Below are positions 25,722-39,290 of a DNA stretch of 64,000 bases, piece after piece. Location of the stretch: positions 2,623,273 through 2,687,272 of the forward strand of contig JAQFVV010012423.1 of assembly GCA_028023455.1 (NCBI GenBank), read 5' to 3'. How positions within the stretch are numbered: the stretch's first letter is position 1; every line of letters starts with the position of its first letter. The notes beneath the pieces are model-generated. The model was not told where the DNA came from and searched no databases. It worked only from the letters and a program-made list of their open reading frames with translations. The position numbers and the translations under genes are program-made. This stretch comes from Epiperipatus broadwayi (Eukaryota > Onychophora > Udeonychophora > Euonychophora > Peripatidae).

Positions 25722-25736
25722 CTAGATGGCGCCCTG
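25722..25736 (+). promoter_or_regulatory. CTCF-core-like site in X copy 1
   Basis: TCTAGATGGCGCC contains AGATGGCGC, which fits the AGRKGGCRS core of the animal CTCF motif. The same site is preserved in the other X copy (41995-42008, opposite strand). By motif only; CTCF presence in this organism is assumed. Confidence 0.25.
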
Positions 25737-25777
25737 TAGTGCAGATTATGTTAAGTAGCATTCTCCAGATCATTACA

Positions 25778-26335
25778 ATATATATATATTGTATGTATAT
25801 GACTCATTTCAAACACACAGATATATTATTTAATTAAAAAAAATTTTCTTTTATATATATGAGGATTTATATATGTGTATTTATTATTATAAATTTATAG
25901 ATAGTTAATGAATAAACCATTATGTAGAGGGTAATAATATTTGGTAATGATTTATTATATATATTTTTATTAAATAAGGTGTCATATTATTTAACTTTGG
26001 TTTTATTAAAATAGAGTAGATCAGAAAAGTGTAAAATAAGGCGATGGAGATTATTAGATTAGGAGATAAAAAAAATGTACACGTGTGAAAGAATGAATAC
26101 ATCTGTACAAACACAAAGATGCTTTTACACCTATTTCTGATGGCTATAGATTCCAGGTTTGTTGTTGTCTGTGTCTTAAGATTATTTTTACAAAAGAGGT
26201 GCTTTGATGTAGATAACGATAGCGATCAATTTTAAGTCTTTATTGATTGTGACCGATGTCAAACTTGTGAAGCTTTGATTTTTTTTTAAGATAAGGTTTC
26301 CAGATGTTTTTTTTTTCTTTGGTTGAAATTCGCGA
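25778..26335. other. AT-rich non-coding stretch
   Basis: (AT)n directly after the X copy, then nothing recognisable; the minus frame 26114-25920 is compositionally trivial. Confidence 0.45.
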
Positions 26336-26349
26336 TATAAATGATTGAA

Positions 26350-26600
26350 ACAATTTTTTAATCACTTGGTCATTAATTTTTTTCAGAGAGATGATCACTT
26401 AGTCATTAATTTTTTTTTTAGAGAGATGATCACTCAGTCATTAATTTTTTTTTTAAAGAGATGATCAGGTAGTATGATTTTATTTTTTGATCAGTCAGTA
26501 TGATTTTATTTTTAGAGACTCAGTATGAATATTTTTGGAGAGACAGTCACTCAGATTATTATTATTAAAGTGAGATGTAACTCAGTGATTATTATTTTGA
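26350..26600. repeat. Minisatellite, period about 37 bp, decaying to the right
   Basis: AGAGAGATGATCACT(T/C)AGTCATTAATTTTTTTT is repeated at about 26384, 26421 and 26458. Shorter variants built on (GA)TCAGTCAGTATGATTTTATTTTT follow to about 26600. Confidence 0.7.
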
Positions 26601-26952
26601 GACTCAACTCAGTAGGAGAAAAGTAAGCGATTTGATTTTTTTTATTCACTCTTTAAAAATTGAGAAAGGAAATGAAGTAAAAGACTCTGGTATAAAATCA
26701 ATATAGATGAAGATGTGCATCTATATAAACAATTTCCAGCAATATTAAAGAAGAGAGGAAAACATTGGAACAAGATTGAATTTAATAGAAGTTATTAACA
26801 ATTATAGAAATATGATATTAACATATTTGGCTATGCATAATACTATGCCTCTGCATTGCTAAACCATTTTTTTTCTGCTTCCTGGTTAATACAGAATGAG
26901 TTAAAATCGCTGATCTGTCTATGAAGTCATATATCAAGTAATAACCAACAAA

Positions 26953-27322
26953 ATGATAGAGTTTGAAGCCAACCACACAAGCTATATGGAATGCTTCTTT
27001 TCTAGTTCCTGGCTTATTAAAAGCTCATTACCTTCGAATGAATGGAGAAGAGGAAATAGGAGGAAAAGAAAATTTATAAAAGCCATGTAGAACCAAGTTT
27101 GAAGCCATGAATCAAATTTTTGTTAGTTTACCTCAATCATCTAAAGTGTCAACAGCAATTATTTTTTTAAAAGGAGAGAGACAAGAAAATCCACCAGTAC
27201 CTACTTATTCAAAAGTACTTATAATAACTTTTTTTTAAAATGGTAGAAGGAAGCCAATCAACAATGAATAATAATAGAATTGAAGAAACAAGCACGTCAA
27301 TTGATTCAGCATTATCTTAAAA
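26953..27322 (+). pseudogene. Eroded open-frame patch of unknown origin
   Basis: Three adjoining plus-strand frames look more protein-like than the local base content predicts. They are 26953-27090 (starting MIEFEANHTSYMECFFSSSW), 27097-27234 (containing KGERQENPPVPTYSKVLI) and 27240-27320 (MVEGSQSTMNNNRIEETSTS...). They are separated by one stop and a T8 run where a frameshift would connect the last two. No domain is recognised. Candidates are a decayed retroelement ORF1/gag or an old host pseudogene. Confidence 0.25.
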
Positions 27323-27329
27323 GTATCTG

Positions 27330-28830
27330 CAATAACTTTTTTTTTTGTTGTTGAGCAAAGAAAAGCAGTCTGAAAATTCAAACTCAGGACATTAATAAGA
27401 AGTAAAAAGTAAACGGGTAAATATGAACTTTCTTTAACCGATTTTATTCTTGCTTATTAAAAGTAAACCTTGACTTACAGGTCAAAGCAATTTTCTTTTT
27501 TGATACAGAAACATTAAAGACTTGTTTATCTATAGTTATTTGCAATATCTCACAACATAGCACAAACATAGTTTAAATCTTTAAACTTAAATTTTTCATT
27601 GTCTTTTATTATTATTTTTTTATATTATATATATTGTAATGTTGAAATGTTTTTTTTAAAATTGTTCATCAGTTATGATAATGAGCAACCTATAGATATA
27701 TGCATTTATAATTTTTTTTTTTGTCTTGTTGCATATTAAAAAATTAATATTATGTATTTTATTTTCTTTTGCTATAAGGTTGCAGAGAAAAGAAAATATT
27801 TTTATATATGTAATTTATGGGTATACATTTTAAACATATATGTTAACATTACCGAATGCGTGCATGTGTAACTGCTTATCCAAACACATCAAAGAATAGG
27901 TTATATATGATTAGTTTAAAATGGTAAATTAAAAAGTAGGGCATTACATTTGAATGGAAGTGAAATAACATATACAAGTTACACCTGAAATTTATTTTAT
28001 GATATGATAAGTAAGAAAAAGTCTTAAATAAGCATTTATAGAATATGTATTTTTTTTCTAATATTGATTTAAGTCAGCTTATTTTGAGATATCAAGAAAA
28101 ATGACAAACCTATATGTTAGATTTATTTGCTTATACTTATATAAATTTTTATATTAATTTTTGTATTGAATTAATATGGTAATAAACCATTTATTTAATT
28201 GTTGATTTGACTTTAAAGAAGGAAAGAAAGAGTAGTAGTGTTATTAAATATAATTATATATATCTTAATTGGTTTCCGAGTTATTATTAAGAATATTGTG
28301 TTTTTTTTTGTCTTAATTCTATCATTTTAATTCATCATCATTGCTCGCAGTTATTAAGTATTACCATTCGTATATATTGAGCAATCACTTGCAAATATTA
28401 AGCATCCGCAAAATAATATGTAAACTAGAATGTTGATATTTAAGTATTTAAGGATTATGCTTGAGAATAACCAAATTTTGATAATTATAGTTCAACAATA
28501 GAAAACTAAAATTGTGTTGTGTCCATGAGTTTAGATCATCCTCATCAAAGATGGATATCATGTTATTGGTTAAAAATGTTTCAAATAATACTATATAAAA
28601 GTTATGATCGCCATCAATCATCATTAATAAATTATAATCATTAAATTTAATGTTTAGCGTAATGAATATATTTTAGTAAATAGGGGTTTATAGAAAATTG
28701 AATATTATGCAAAGAGATTCATGATGATCAATCATCACCACTAGTATTATTAAATCCCAGTATGAAATAGGATAATTTTAATAGATGCCTATAAGTTTAT
28801 AAAGATGAATTTATTGTTGTGAGTTTATTG
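27330..28830. other. AT-rich non-coding stretch
   Basis: No gene recognised. TGTAATG follows an AT tract at 27635, like the starts of other border-defined units here, but no partner end is convincing. Confidence 0.4.
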
Positions 28831-28844
28831 ATAAGCCATGGCTG

Positions 28845-28935
28845 GTATCATCATCACTATTATAATCATTATTATGATATCACTATTATCATTATTATTA
28901 TGATATTATTATCATCATCATCATCATTACCTTTA
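28845..28935. repeat. Imperfect (ATC/ATT)n microsatellite
   Basis: ATCATCATC and ATTATTATG units alternate over about 90 bases. Confidence 0.75.
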
Positions 28936-29897
28936 TTGTGATAAATAATCTAGTTAAATGGCCATCAATATCAATAATGGTCTTCACATGCTTGTTTGGA
29001 AGCCATTAATAGGATTATACATGTCTGTTCATCAATATATGTAAATGAGCTAGCAATGTCTATAAGAATCTTTGATCTATAGTATAAACTTTGGTAATAT
29101 TGGGATCTTGTAATTTTATCAATATAGATAAAATGTAAGAATGTCATTTTTTTTCATTAGTCATCCAAGTCATGTGTAATAAAAATGTACTGAATGAGTT
29201 TGAACTCAAGTACACTATAAACAGATACTTATCTAGATTGAAAACAATCTAGTGGCGCTCATGGGAAAACACATGTACTTAGCTAAACTGAATAAAGAGT
29301 GATATCATCTCTTTCCAACTTCATAATATTAGTTTTATAGAATATATATTTTATAAGTTGTCATGAATAGCACTAATGTGTGCATATGACCATGAATGGT
29401 CTTCTATAGTTGGAAAGAATAATAAGAAGGATTCTTTGTTAGAAGAACCTAGTATTGGAGGTAAGCATAAGGCACTCCAGGAATTTCACAGTGGGTACTT
29501 TTATTCAGTTGCTACATTTAATATTATTTTTATTTGATGACAATGGCCAGTATGTTTTATTGTTCAAATGACTGCCCCAATATATAAATAAATACCAAGA
29601 ATCTTTAATGCTGATATTTTCAAGTGGCACAGTGATTCTATAATTTCTTTATCTATGCTATGATGAATTAATATAGTTACAAATGGTACAGATGGGATAG
29701 GCATATATCTAATAATTAATAATTTCCCCTATCTAAATATTTATTATGGTTACAAATGTGACATATTAAAATAGTTACAAATTATAGTTACAAATGGCAT
29801 GCCAAATAGGGATTAAAATATGCCACACACCTGAGAGAGGTGTATTTCTGTGTTAATTTAAATAGTTACAAATCATATATATTAATTTGAAATAATT

Positions 29898-29899
<2 letters not shown>
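28936..29899. other. Non-coding stretch with scattered TAGTTACAAAT repeats
   Basis: TAGTTACAAA recurs near 29676, 29782, 29797 and 29866, and TTACA closes against the (AT)n tract at 29900. No gene recognised. Confidence 0.4.

Positions 29900-29979
<80 letters not shown>
29900..29979. repeat. (AT)40 microsatellite
   Basis: About 80 uninterrupted bases of AT dinucleotide, preceded by AATTACA. Confidence 0.95.
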
Positions 29980-29980
<1 letters not shown>

Positions 29981-30580
29981 CCTACTATGTACTCTTACCA
30001 AAAGAAAAACTACTGTACAAAAGAATCCGGCTACCTAGGATATGACAATATTAAACTTTAATTGGATTACATAAACAATGACTATTAAAATAATACAGTT
30101 CTGACTAGCTTAAAATACATTACTAAGATACAATATCTAATAAACTATAGTTTTAAAAATGAAATATGGAAAAACTTATTAAATAAAATACTATAACACT
30201 TAAATTCAACATAATAGTTAGGATTCCAACTATAATACTCAATGTATTCATTTCAATAATAAATTTAACTTATAAAAACTTGTTCATATGGTTCTATCAA
30301 AATAACAAATATAATTATGAAACTCTTAACACGAGATGTTCAGTAAGGTAAACACTGAGAATACATCCCAAAAGATTTACTTAACAAAAATACTATGTAA
30401 TACTCTCATAACTTTAAAATACAAATCTAATAATTTTAAAATATGATTTATAAATTTCTTACAGAAATAACAATAAATTAATTAGTTAATATTCTTTAAT
30501 AGAATACTAATTAGACATTTAACATCAACTAATAACTTCTTATTTATCTGTCAATAAAACAAATTCAATTCTCCAAAAAG
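29980..30580. other. AT-rich non-coding stretch
   Basis: Nothing recognised; A-rich plus strand with short chance frames. Confidence 0.5.
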
Positions 30581-30719
<139 letters not shown>

Positions 30720-31085
30720 CTAATCTCAGGTTCATTTCTAATAAACTAATAACGAAATAAATTAACTAAATAACACCTTGTAGTTAAATATGATGAGGGA
30801 TTTTATATATCTAACTACTCTTACAAAATAATGACAACAATAAGCAACTAAAATAACTAAATAACTCTCAACATTAAATCTCTTTAATGATTAAAGTTTA
30901 GCAATAAGAAAACATAAATAATATAATACAATTTAAAATAAATATTGTACAATCTCTTTGTTTAATGTGGCATTCCTAAAAATATAATGTATTTGAATAT
31001 TGTGGCAATATCAAGTATATCTCTCATTGGTGTTATATCAGTTTAAAAGAATTATCAATGACCAATCTTCTATAATAATAATAAT

Positions 31086-31260
<175 letters not shown>

Positions 31261-31284
31261 CTTAGTGAATATAGATAGTAAAAA

Positions 31285-31665
31285 AATTCAAAATTCAAAT
31301 ATGTCCAGATATTATGCAATTATATACATCTACTATCAACAATTGTAATACTAGATGATTGCATACATAGAGAATAAAGCAAAGATATGATTATTAAGGA
31401 GTGTAAGATTGGCAGAAATAAAATGTTAAAATACTTCAAAATTATATGGGTAATAAAAATCTCAAATTTAAAATATGACCAGATACGATGTGATTCTACG
31501 CAGCTATTATCAAACAGCAACAGGATTAATTTAGAAAAGTGTAAATGCAGAATCACAAATAAACTGCTAAAAATGATCATAATACTATGTGTATGCATAG
31601 AATGTAAAGAAAACACATGATCATTGGGAAATGCTAGATCAACAGAAATAAGATGTTAAAATGAG
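31285..31665. repeat. Diverged tandem duplication, period about 190-250 bp
   Basis: Two passes of the same blocks: CAAAT(A/T)...TATG(T/A)CCAGATA (31298, 31476), then a CTATCA AC..CA block, a GCATA.AGAAT.AAG block and a CAGAAATAA(A/G)ATGTTAAAAT block (31416, 31641). The frames 31387-31620 plus and 31616-31320 minus are shadows. Confidence 0.5.
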
Positions 31666-34384
31666 CACTTTGAATTTAAGTTGCAACCTAATTTTAGTCT
31701 TCAAAATTTGAATAAAAAGTGTAGTTTAAACTCAAAGTAACCAATATTATTATTGAAATACAGTTATTAATATATATATATTTACAAAAATGTGTGTTTT
31801 TATATTTTTAGTTCAAATATCACATCAGTGAGATCAAATAAACATAAGAAGACTGGTTAAAGCTAAACCAATTAATAAATTAAATAGTTCATTGCTTGAA
31901 AGTTTATAAGAAATTCAGTCACCATAAGTGACAGAGAATTTGGCCATGATACATGAAACTTGATCTCCAGAATTTACACACTATCAAATGAATCTGAGTA
32001 ATTAAATAAATAAAATTAAAACACAGAAATTCATTTATGAGTGATTTGTTAATAATGTTTTTTTTTGATTGTGTTATGAAGATCTAACTTTAAAATATTT
32101 TCAATATTCCAATATGTCTAATAAAAATAAAAAAAGCTATTAGGTATAGAATGTTGCAAACAAAAATAAAAAACATAATATTCAGTGAAAAAAGGATGGT
32201 TTTGTGTAATATCTAAAAAAATGATTGATTTTATTTAAGTTAAAAGTAATAAACTATATTTTATTTTTTTGAATAGTCTTATCTCTTTCTACAAAATATA
32301 TTTAAGTTCATTTTTCATAACTTAAGAATCTTTATTAGTTAATTCTACTATTTAAAATTTATAACCAGATATGCTGAAGTTTCAATTGATATCAAGGTGT
32401 TTACAGTATCTTGTTTTTGTTAGTTGAAAGAATAATAAGTTATGCTATTACATGGAGTAGTTAAATTCTTAGATCTGAATATTAATCTAATGCCTATCAT
32501 GTATTTTATACATCTTTAAATATGTAAGAGATTAGACAGTTTATTTCTAAATGTTGGGTGAAATTAATTTCAGTAGTTGTTGTGATGGTAAATCTTTTAA
32601 AATAAAACATAAATGAATAATATCACATTTTGTATGACAACTGTCAATACTATATAATGAATGAAAAAAAGATAGTTAATTATCCAAGCATACTTAATGA
32701 AATTGCCCCTTCAAATGCATTGAAAAGAATTATGTTTATAAGATTATTCTTACATATTTCTGTTTAGAGTAGAAATTGTCAGCAAAAGAAAAAAAGTCAG
32801 AGAAAGAATGCTTTAATAGATATTTTAGGTTCTTGTTTTTTTTTTTTTTTCAATTTTTTTAGAATGCAACTATAATTAAAATTTTGACTGAATTTTTACA
32901 AAATGAAATAATGTGTCATATATTTGAAATAAAAAATTCTCTAAGCACAATCTACGCAGTAGAAATAATATGCTTCAACAAAATATCACATGACTGTCAT
33001 CCTAACTATTATTGAATTTTAAAACTTGCTGTAAGTGACATAACCAATTTAAAATCAAATTCTGACTATTTAAACATTTCATTTTTTCAATTAAATATTT
33101 TTCTATATAATATATTGATAATATTAGTATTATTTATTAGAAATATAAGTTTTCAAGTGATAGACATTTTAAAAGTTAATATTTGATGCTTTAAATTTAT
33201 AAAAATAAATTTCTAAATGGAGTTTCTATCTATAACAATGACACTTGATATCATGGTATTAATTTATCTATTCAAAAAATTAGTGAATAAAAGAGTAGAT
33301 AATCATGCTGCAAATTTTCTGATTTAAAAAGTTATTAGAATAAAATACTTGATATTTGTATTCTATGTTATTAAAATAAAAATAAAGATTAGGTTTCATC
33401 TAAGAAAGTAAAAAAAAAATTAAAAGTAAAGATATTACGTATTGGTATTAGATATTTAAAAAATAATTACTTCACTATTTGATTAAGATTATTCTAACTT
33501 TGGCAAGTAGAAAACTGCCTTCATTTTCCATAATGAAGTTTTTCAGGTGTCTTTTTAAAAGCAAATATTTTCAAAGAAAATCTTTAGTCATGATGTAATC
33601 TTTTGCTTTAAAATAAGTCTTTTACAAATATATTACATAAATAATCTTTAACAAGTCTGACTAGTGATCTAAACAACTGCATTTATAAGTTCTAACACAT
33701 GTAAAATTTAATTCTTTATAATTAATGCAAATGTTAATTTGTGTACAAATAAATTTTTGATCATATTTAAAATAACTTTTATATTAATTTAAAAGCCCAA
33801 TCATTATACTCACAATTTCTTTTCAAGAATGCTCTTTATTTCTAATACTTGGATGCATTATGTTAAACATTTTTAGATGCTTAACACTTCATGTATTTAA
33901 ATTACTATTGCTTACTACTATTTTTTTTGACTTACATATTCACTTAAGATTTCAAAATAAAATTTTTCTTTTAAACAGAGATACAATTTTAACTAATCAT
34001 TTATATATAAAATAAGGATAAAGTGTATTTTGTATGGTGGCTGATGTAAACACAGCGAGAGTATTTATAAATACTAAACAGAAAATTCTGACAAAACATT
34101 CCATTCCTCCTTTAATTAATCAATTAAATAATTTATTATACTCATATAAACAATGTGCACCTAATAAAATATGGTTAGTTATAATTAAGTTCATTTAAGA
34201 GATTATCTTAAAATAAAACTTATAATAGTTAATACTTTAGGATACTAGTGTAATCAATAAACAGTTTCTTTAAACTTATATATTTATATCAAACCTTAGC
34301 ATAAAGTTTTGTAGCCAGATTCTCTTTACAATTCATTGTGAAAATTTCTATATGGACTAATATTTGTCCATTGATAGCATACTT
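31666..34384. other. AT-rich non-coding stretch
   Basis: About 2.7 kb without a recognisable gene, RNA gene or repeat pair; only homopolymer runs (for example T16 at 32837) and short chance frames. Confidence 0.5.
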
Positions 34385-35670
34385 TGTAACGGTCAGAAAA
34401 CGTGTGACTCATAAACATAGTGCAGAATTCGACCACCATACAGAACAGCAGCACCATCGATTAGCGAAGCCACCCGTGGTACTAAGTTCGAACATAGTTT
34501 ATCGGTTCCACAATACAATCCACGAAACAACACATCTGATGCGACCTTAGCAAATATTTCCTTAGGCACAGTGGTCAGGGATATGCAAGAGACTCATGAT
34601 TTTATTCTCGAGTTAGCCAATAATCAAACTAATATTAATTAAACATTCATATTTATATAATCGAGGAAATAGTATATAGAATGGGTATCGAATGAATGAA
34701 ACGTAACCGCAGATGTATAGTTTAAAATTATTTATTAATACATTTTAATAAGATCATTTACTAACAATATTTTAGGGATTCAAAGCTTCAGTAGCGGAAT
34801 TGCGACATGATTATATTTTAAAGAATACATTTATTTATTTAGACATTATTTTATATTGAGGATTTCAGTAGCGGTATTTCCGATACTGTAATGTTTACAA
34901 AAGGAATACATTTATTTGAAGGCGTAATCTAGCTACATAAAAATTCTCGAGTGAGTATTTCTAATGCATGCCTGGAGGGATTTATACCTTTGCAATGCAA
35001 GAGTCTAAAAGTAAGATTTAAGAGTGGCGGCAGACATATATTTATTTAATTAAAATATTTATTTATAACTAAGGGCAAACATTTATTTGAGAGTGAATTA
35101 TGCAGATAATGCAGAGGCAGAGTGATATGTTTAGAATAATAAAACTAAGTAAAGGAACACGTGGTACGCTTTAGAAAGGCGATATGGAATGGCAGTATAT
35201 CGAAACTGCAATGCCGTGAATGAGTTTATAAGGATGTCAGGCTGGTCTCTGCCGCGGCCCGACGAAGTAAGGTGTCACATAAGCATAACCAGGGACAAGC
35301 GGTATGTGGCGCAATTTGCCAGCTGGCTGCATGCCAGGTCAAATCCTACAGGAGCATTTATTAGTCCGCTTGTGTAAGACGACTGGGGTTAATTTCAACC
35401 CTGGAGAATCCGGAATATTTACGGCAGAATAGATCATCGCGTCTTTAAAACGTAACACATGTATAAGTATAAATGGTTATGATGAGATTTAAATAGATTT
35501 CTGACTTGGCCCTACATTACCAACATTTACTCAAGAACTCTGGCGACTCTCAAAGAAATGGTATTTTCTAGAATTATTCATTAAAGTTAATAAATACAAA
35601 ATATATATAAACTGGGAGTTATTATAACAAATATGCCAGCCATTTGTGAAGTAGTAGACCCTGCATTACA
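34385..35670 (+). mobile_element. Possible LTR-like unit, GC-raised
   Basis: TGTAACGGTC at 34385 looks like a retroelement LTR start, and GACCCTGCATTACA ending at 35670 gives an imperfectly inverted end. Inside are two GC-rich islands (34400-34560 and 35150-35460). There is also an imperfect 108-bp duplication (near 34780 and 34865), each copy with TTCAGTAGCGG and AATACATTTATTT. A primer-site-like TGGCGACTCTC follows ACTC near 35536, which would put the LTR end earlier, near 35514. No target duplication matches, so borders are unsure. The frames 34338-34550 and 35189-35377 are probably non-coding. Confidence 0.35.
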
Positions 35671-36400
35671 ATAATGATGCACTGAATGTGTGTCGATTTA
35701 TATGAAAGTAAAGTTATTTAGGAAAATAAATATTAATGAAAATTGGACACGCATTCATTGTTTTAAGCGATCATAGACTTAAACTTTGAAAATTGAAATA
35801 ATTATGAGCATGCAATAATTAAATAATAACTATAGATAGAAATGTAGATTATAGAAATACACACCCAAGATAGAATGAGGTAAGCTAGATTAGTAGAGAA
35901 ATTTACACATTAAGTTAATTATTCAGTTTTAGCTATACAGATGGTAGTTTTTACATTTTATAATTTAGATAAGTATTATGAAGAAGAGCTATAGCATATT
36001 ATTAGAGTACTCTAGAGTTTGAACACAGACAGGTACCTGTTTTATAAGAAGTTTTCTGATTCCATTAGTTTAGTAGCAAAAGTTCACGAATGGCAATTCT
36101 TTCTTGTATTTAGATATTTCATTTCATTTCACAGCAGCAGCAGCAGCTTTTCATTTATTTCAGGCAGCAGATCTTCATGGTGAATTTATGATGGGCAATG
36201 AAAAGTTCAGCATCCGATAGGCCATCTCCCGATGGAGAATAATCTAGGTGATTTACTCGGTCATACCTTGGCAGGAACAAATTATTTTTATATTTTTGGA
36301 GACTCTCAGTGATCGAGAGCAAAGCTAAAGTTTAAGTGAATGTCTCCAGCAAGTCTAAGATGGCCTCTTTTCTTATCTTGATCTTTCACATTTTTGTTAA
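35671..36400. other. Moderately GC-raised sequence, possibly the continuation of a retroelement
   Basis: A CAGCAGCAGCAGCAG run at about 36133 and a stretch with CCGATAGGCCATCTCCCGAT near 36212 stand out. No reading frame. It may be the interior or second half of the unit before it. Confidence 0.3.
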
Positions 36401-37130
36401 GATATTTTTAGGTTCTACTTAATCTGCCCTGAGGATAATCAATGCATTTAGTTGGTTTTTACTTAAAGAAAGCTGCCGTTCTATTGTTTACATTTTACAT
36501 TTACTAATTACATTTTTGGGGAATTTTTCTTTAATTAATCTATTATCTATCACTGACCGATGCTTTTAAATTTCAAAAACAAAAAGGGAACATAAGATTA
36601 TTTTAACTTTTAATTAAATATTACATCAGATATTTTTAGAATTATTATTAAATGAAATTTAAACAAAGCAATAAATACAAACTTTATAATCCAAAATAAA
36701 TGATTAAAATTATACAAAATTATATAACTAAAAGAAATCTAAATTATATTATTTTATCCCTATTTATTGCGTTTAATTTGAGATCGAAATGTGTGCGTGT
36801 TTATGCTGAATTCTACATACATGTATACATTTTTAAGATTCCTACACACACAATTCGATACCAAAAAGTTTAAATTTGGGTGGGATAGATCGGTCAGTGA
36901 GAGATGACAGAAAAAGGTGAAACTTAAGATTCAAATACGAATCTTACTGTTTCAACTTTAATTGATGTATTTTATGATAACATTTCTTTTTTTTTTGAAG
37001 TCATTGCACTATTTTTTATCAGTTTCCTAAATAGACAAAAATTTCCCTTCTCAGACATGCAGTTCTGATTAAAGTGCATTTTTAGAATTATTTGATATTT
37101 AAGCATTTTTTTATATAGAGAATCCTTGTT
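36401..37130. other. AT-rich non-coding stretch
   Basis: Nothing recognised. Confidence 0.5.
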
Positions 37131-37265
37131 AAAGCATTGGTGGTCAAAAGGTCAGAAATGGCTGCTTTACAAGCAGTTGTCCCTGGTTAGCAGGTTCACT
37201 TCCCAGATGATGTTATGACACATGAGGAAAAAAGTAGAGATTCCTTTACAAAAGCTTGATCATGT
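37131..37265 (+). repeat. tRNA-derived SINE, copy 2
   Basis: AAAGCATTGGTGGTCAAAAG opens the unit with an A box (TGGTCAAAAGG); the B box GGTTCACTTCC lies at 37192-37202; the body GATGTTATGACACATGAGG follows. Head, boxes and body match the minus-strand copy at 16225-16329. The B box is better kept here, the A box better kept there. No direct repeats or poly-A tail are clear. Confidence 0.7.
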
Positions 37266-38647
37266 TCAACAGTGTAGATCCAAGGTAATGTTTACCAGCA
37301 GGTGTTTTTCTCTTTTACTCAGTCATTATAATGAATATCCAATGAATATTGAGAAAATCAAGAATCCAGGTTAATAATTAAAAAAAAACCCTGGATAAAA
37401 ATACTACTGATGCTTTTATGACCTCATATTTACAACACTTTGATGATCTTTTATTTATAGCACATTTAGGACATTTTTATTCTTCTTAAATCTATGTAAC
37501 AACAGTTTATTTTAATTACATTTAATTTTCAAAACACCATAATTACGTAATTTCATCAATTTTTACCTTGTTTTTAAATCTTTTATGAAACTCAAAAAGC
37601 AATATTAAATGTTAAGCCAGATTTAATTTTTTAATTACTTGTTTTTAAAGTATATTGTGAATTTTTTTTAAAATTAATTTTTTAAAATTTATTTCTTTTA
37701 ACAATAGTATTTAATGATGTTGTTTTAGTAATAAACAACTCATTCAAATATGAATTAAAACATATTCTTCTAATTTTAATTTTAATCCTTGATAAGACAA
37801 AACTACTTAAATTGTTTTACCCTATTTTATACAATTTATTATTTAGTGTTTTTTTTTTTAAATTCAAACATATATTAAAAACTATTACATTATTTATACT
37901 TGTTTTAAAATAAAAGTTTTTTATTCATCCATTTTAAAATTTCAACATTAACTATTAATATTACTTTTAATAATTTCTTTTAAAATATTTCTATTATTTT
38001 AAATAAGCTTCTTTAAATTTATTGTAAATGCTATTTTTATTAGATATCCTCACAACAACTGAAACCAAAAACCTACATGACTACAATTAAATTTTATTTG
38101 AAAACATTTATGTCTAAAAGGACAAGTCATAAATAGTTCATTACAATAAAATGGAAGCAGTTTGATTGGGTAACAGAATAGCTTTTATCAATACCAGCAA
38201 AGAAATTTAAAAAAAAAAAAATTAATAGCAATAATTTAAGTTTTAATTGTAATTTCTATTTTCTTTCATTAATGAGAACAAATCCATTTTTTTTTTAATT
38301 TTCCATTGTTATAATTACAAACTCTGTTTAGTATTTAATGTTTTTTTTATTTTACAAAGTTCAAATATTAACTTTTAGAATTCTTGTAACAAATAATGTT
38401 ATAAAGATTATCAATATATGATATAGAAAAATGTTTAATTGTAAAAATAAAATTTTCACCTATGGAGTAAAATCTTGCTAGGTGCTTTTTAAATAAGAAA
38501 AAAGGAGTTAGACCATGATTAAAGAAAATATATTATTACATTTTTAAGGGAGAGAGGGAGATGAGAGAGAAAGAGAGAGAGACAGGGGTCATTAAACTGA
38601 GAACAAAGTATTTTTTGTTATATCAAAGAATATTTCATTTTGGAAAG
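37266..38647. other. AT-rich non-coding stretch with a GA-rich run
   Basis: No gene. A (GA)-rich run lies at about 38548-38590. Confidence 0.5.
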
Positions 38648-39290
38648 GCTCACACCATCTATAAAATAGTTTTCTGGGTTTAGATCCATATTAACATTTG
38701 GGTTTGTAGTAAAAGAGTACCCCTTTTACTTCAATACAAAACACAAACAAGAACTATTACAGGTTTAGTAAAAAAACTTGTTTTGCCTTAAGGATTATTA
38801 ATTAGTAGTAATTGATAATTTTTTGGTAACATCAAAACTTAAAAATTATTTCTATTTACATGGATATTATCTTTTCATTTCCATTCTTTATTATACTAAA
38901 AAATCCACAGAAATATTTAATTCAACATATATGACTATGTGGAGAAGTTCAAAATATTATTTACAGAATACCAAGAAAGATGCTATTCTTTCACATTCTC
39001 ACACCCACAAAAATAACTTTTTGGGTTTAAATCCATATAAGAACTTGGGTTTGAAGTAAAAGAGGACTGCTTTTACTTCAATAAAAACTCAAACAAAAGA
39101 GCTATTATAGGTTTAATAAAAAGCTGCTTTGCTCTCAGGAATTGTCAATTAGTAGTAATTCATAATTTCTTGGTAACATCAAAGGTTAAAGATTAGGTCT
39201 ATTTACATGGATATTATCACATCATTTCCATTTTTTATTATAATAACAATCCATAAAAATATTTAATTAAACATATGTATATATGTATTT
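38648..39290. repeat. Direct duplication of about 290 bp, offset about 347 bp
   Basis: Copy one (38648-38939) and copy two (38998-39290) share in order CTCACACC, GGGTTT(A)GATCCATAT, a CTTTTACTTCAATA block, TTAGTAGTAATT, TTGGTAACATCAAA and TATTTACATGGATATTATC. GGGTTTARATCC resembles a pol III B box, so each copy may include a tRNA-derived piece. The frame 38823-39059 spans the joint and is a shadow. Confidence 0.75.

Larger units (their letters stand above)
21962..25777 (-). mobile_element. Repeat family X, copy 1, interrupted by a nested insertion
   Basis: Read on the minus strand, this is the same element as 41951-44029: it begins TGTAATGATC (at 25777) and ends GAGCTCATT-like next to an (AT)n tract (21962). 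The two homologous parts are 24525-25777 and 21962-22855; the 22856-24520 block between them is absent from the other copy. A further insertion of about 70 bases relative to copy 2 lies near 24770-24840. No durable reading frame is shared by the copies. TG...CA borders with short inverted ends suit either a solo LTR or a non-autonomous TIR element. Confidence 0.7.
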
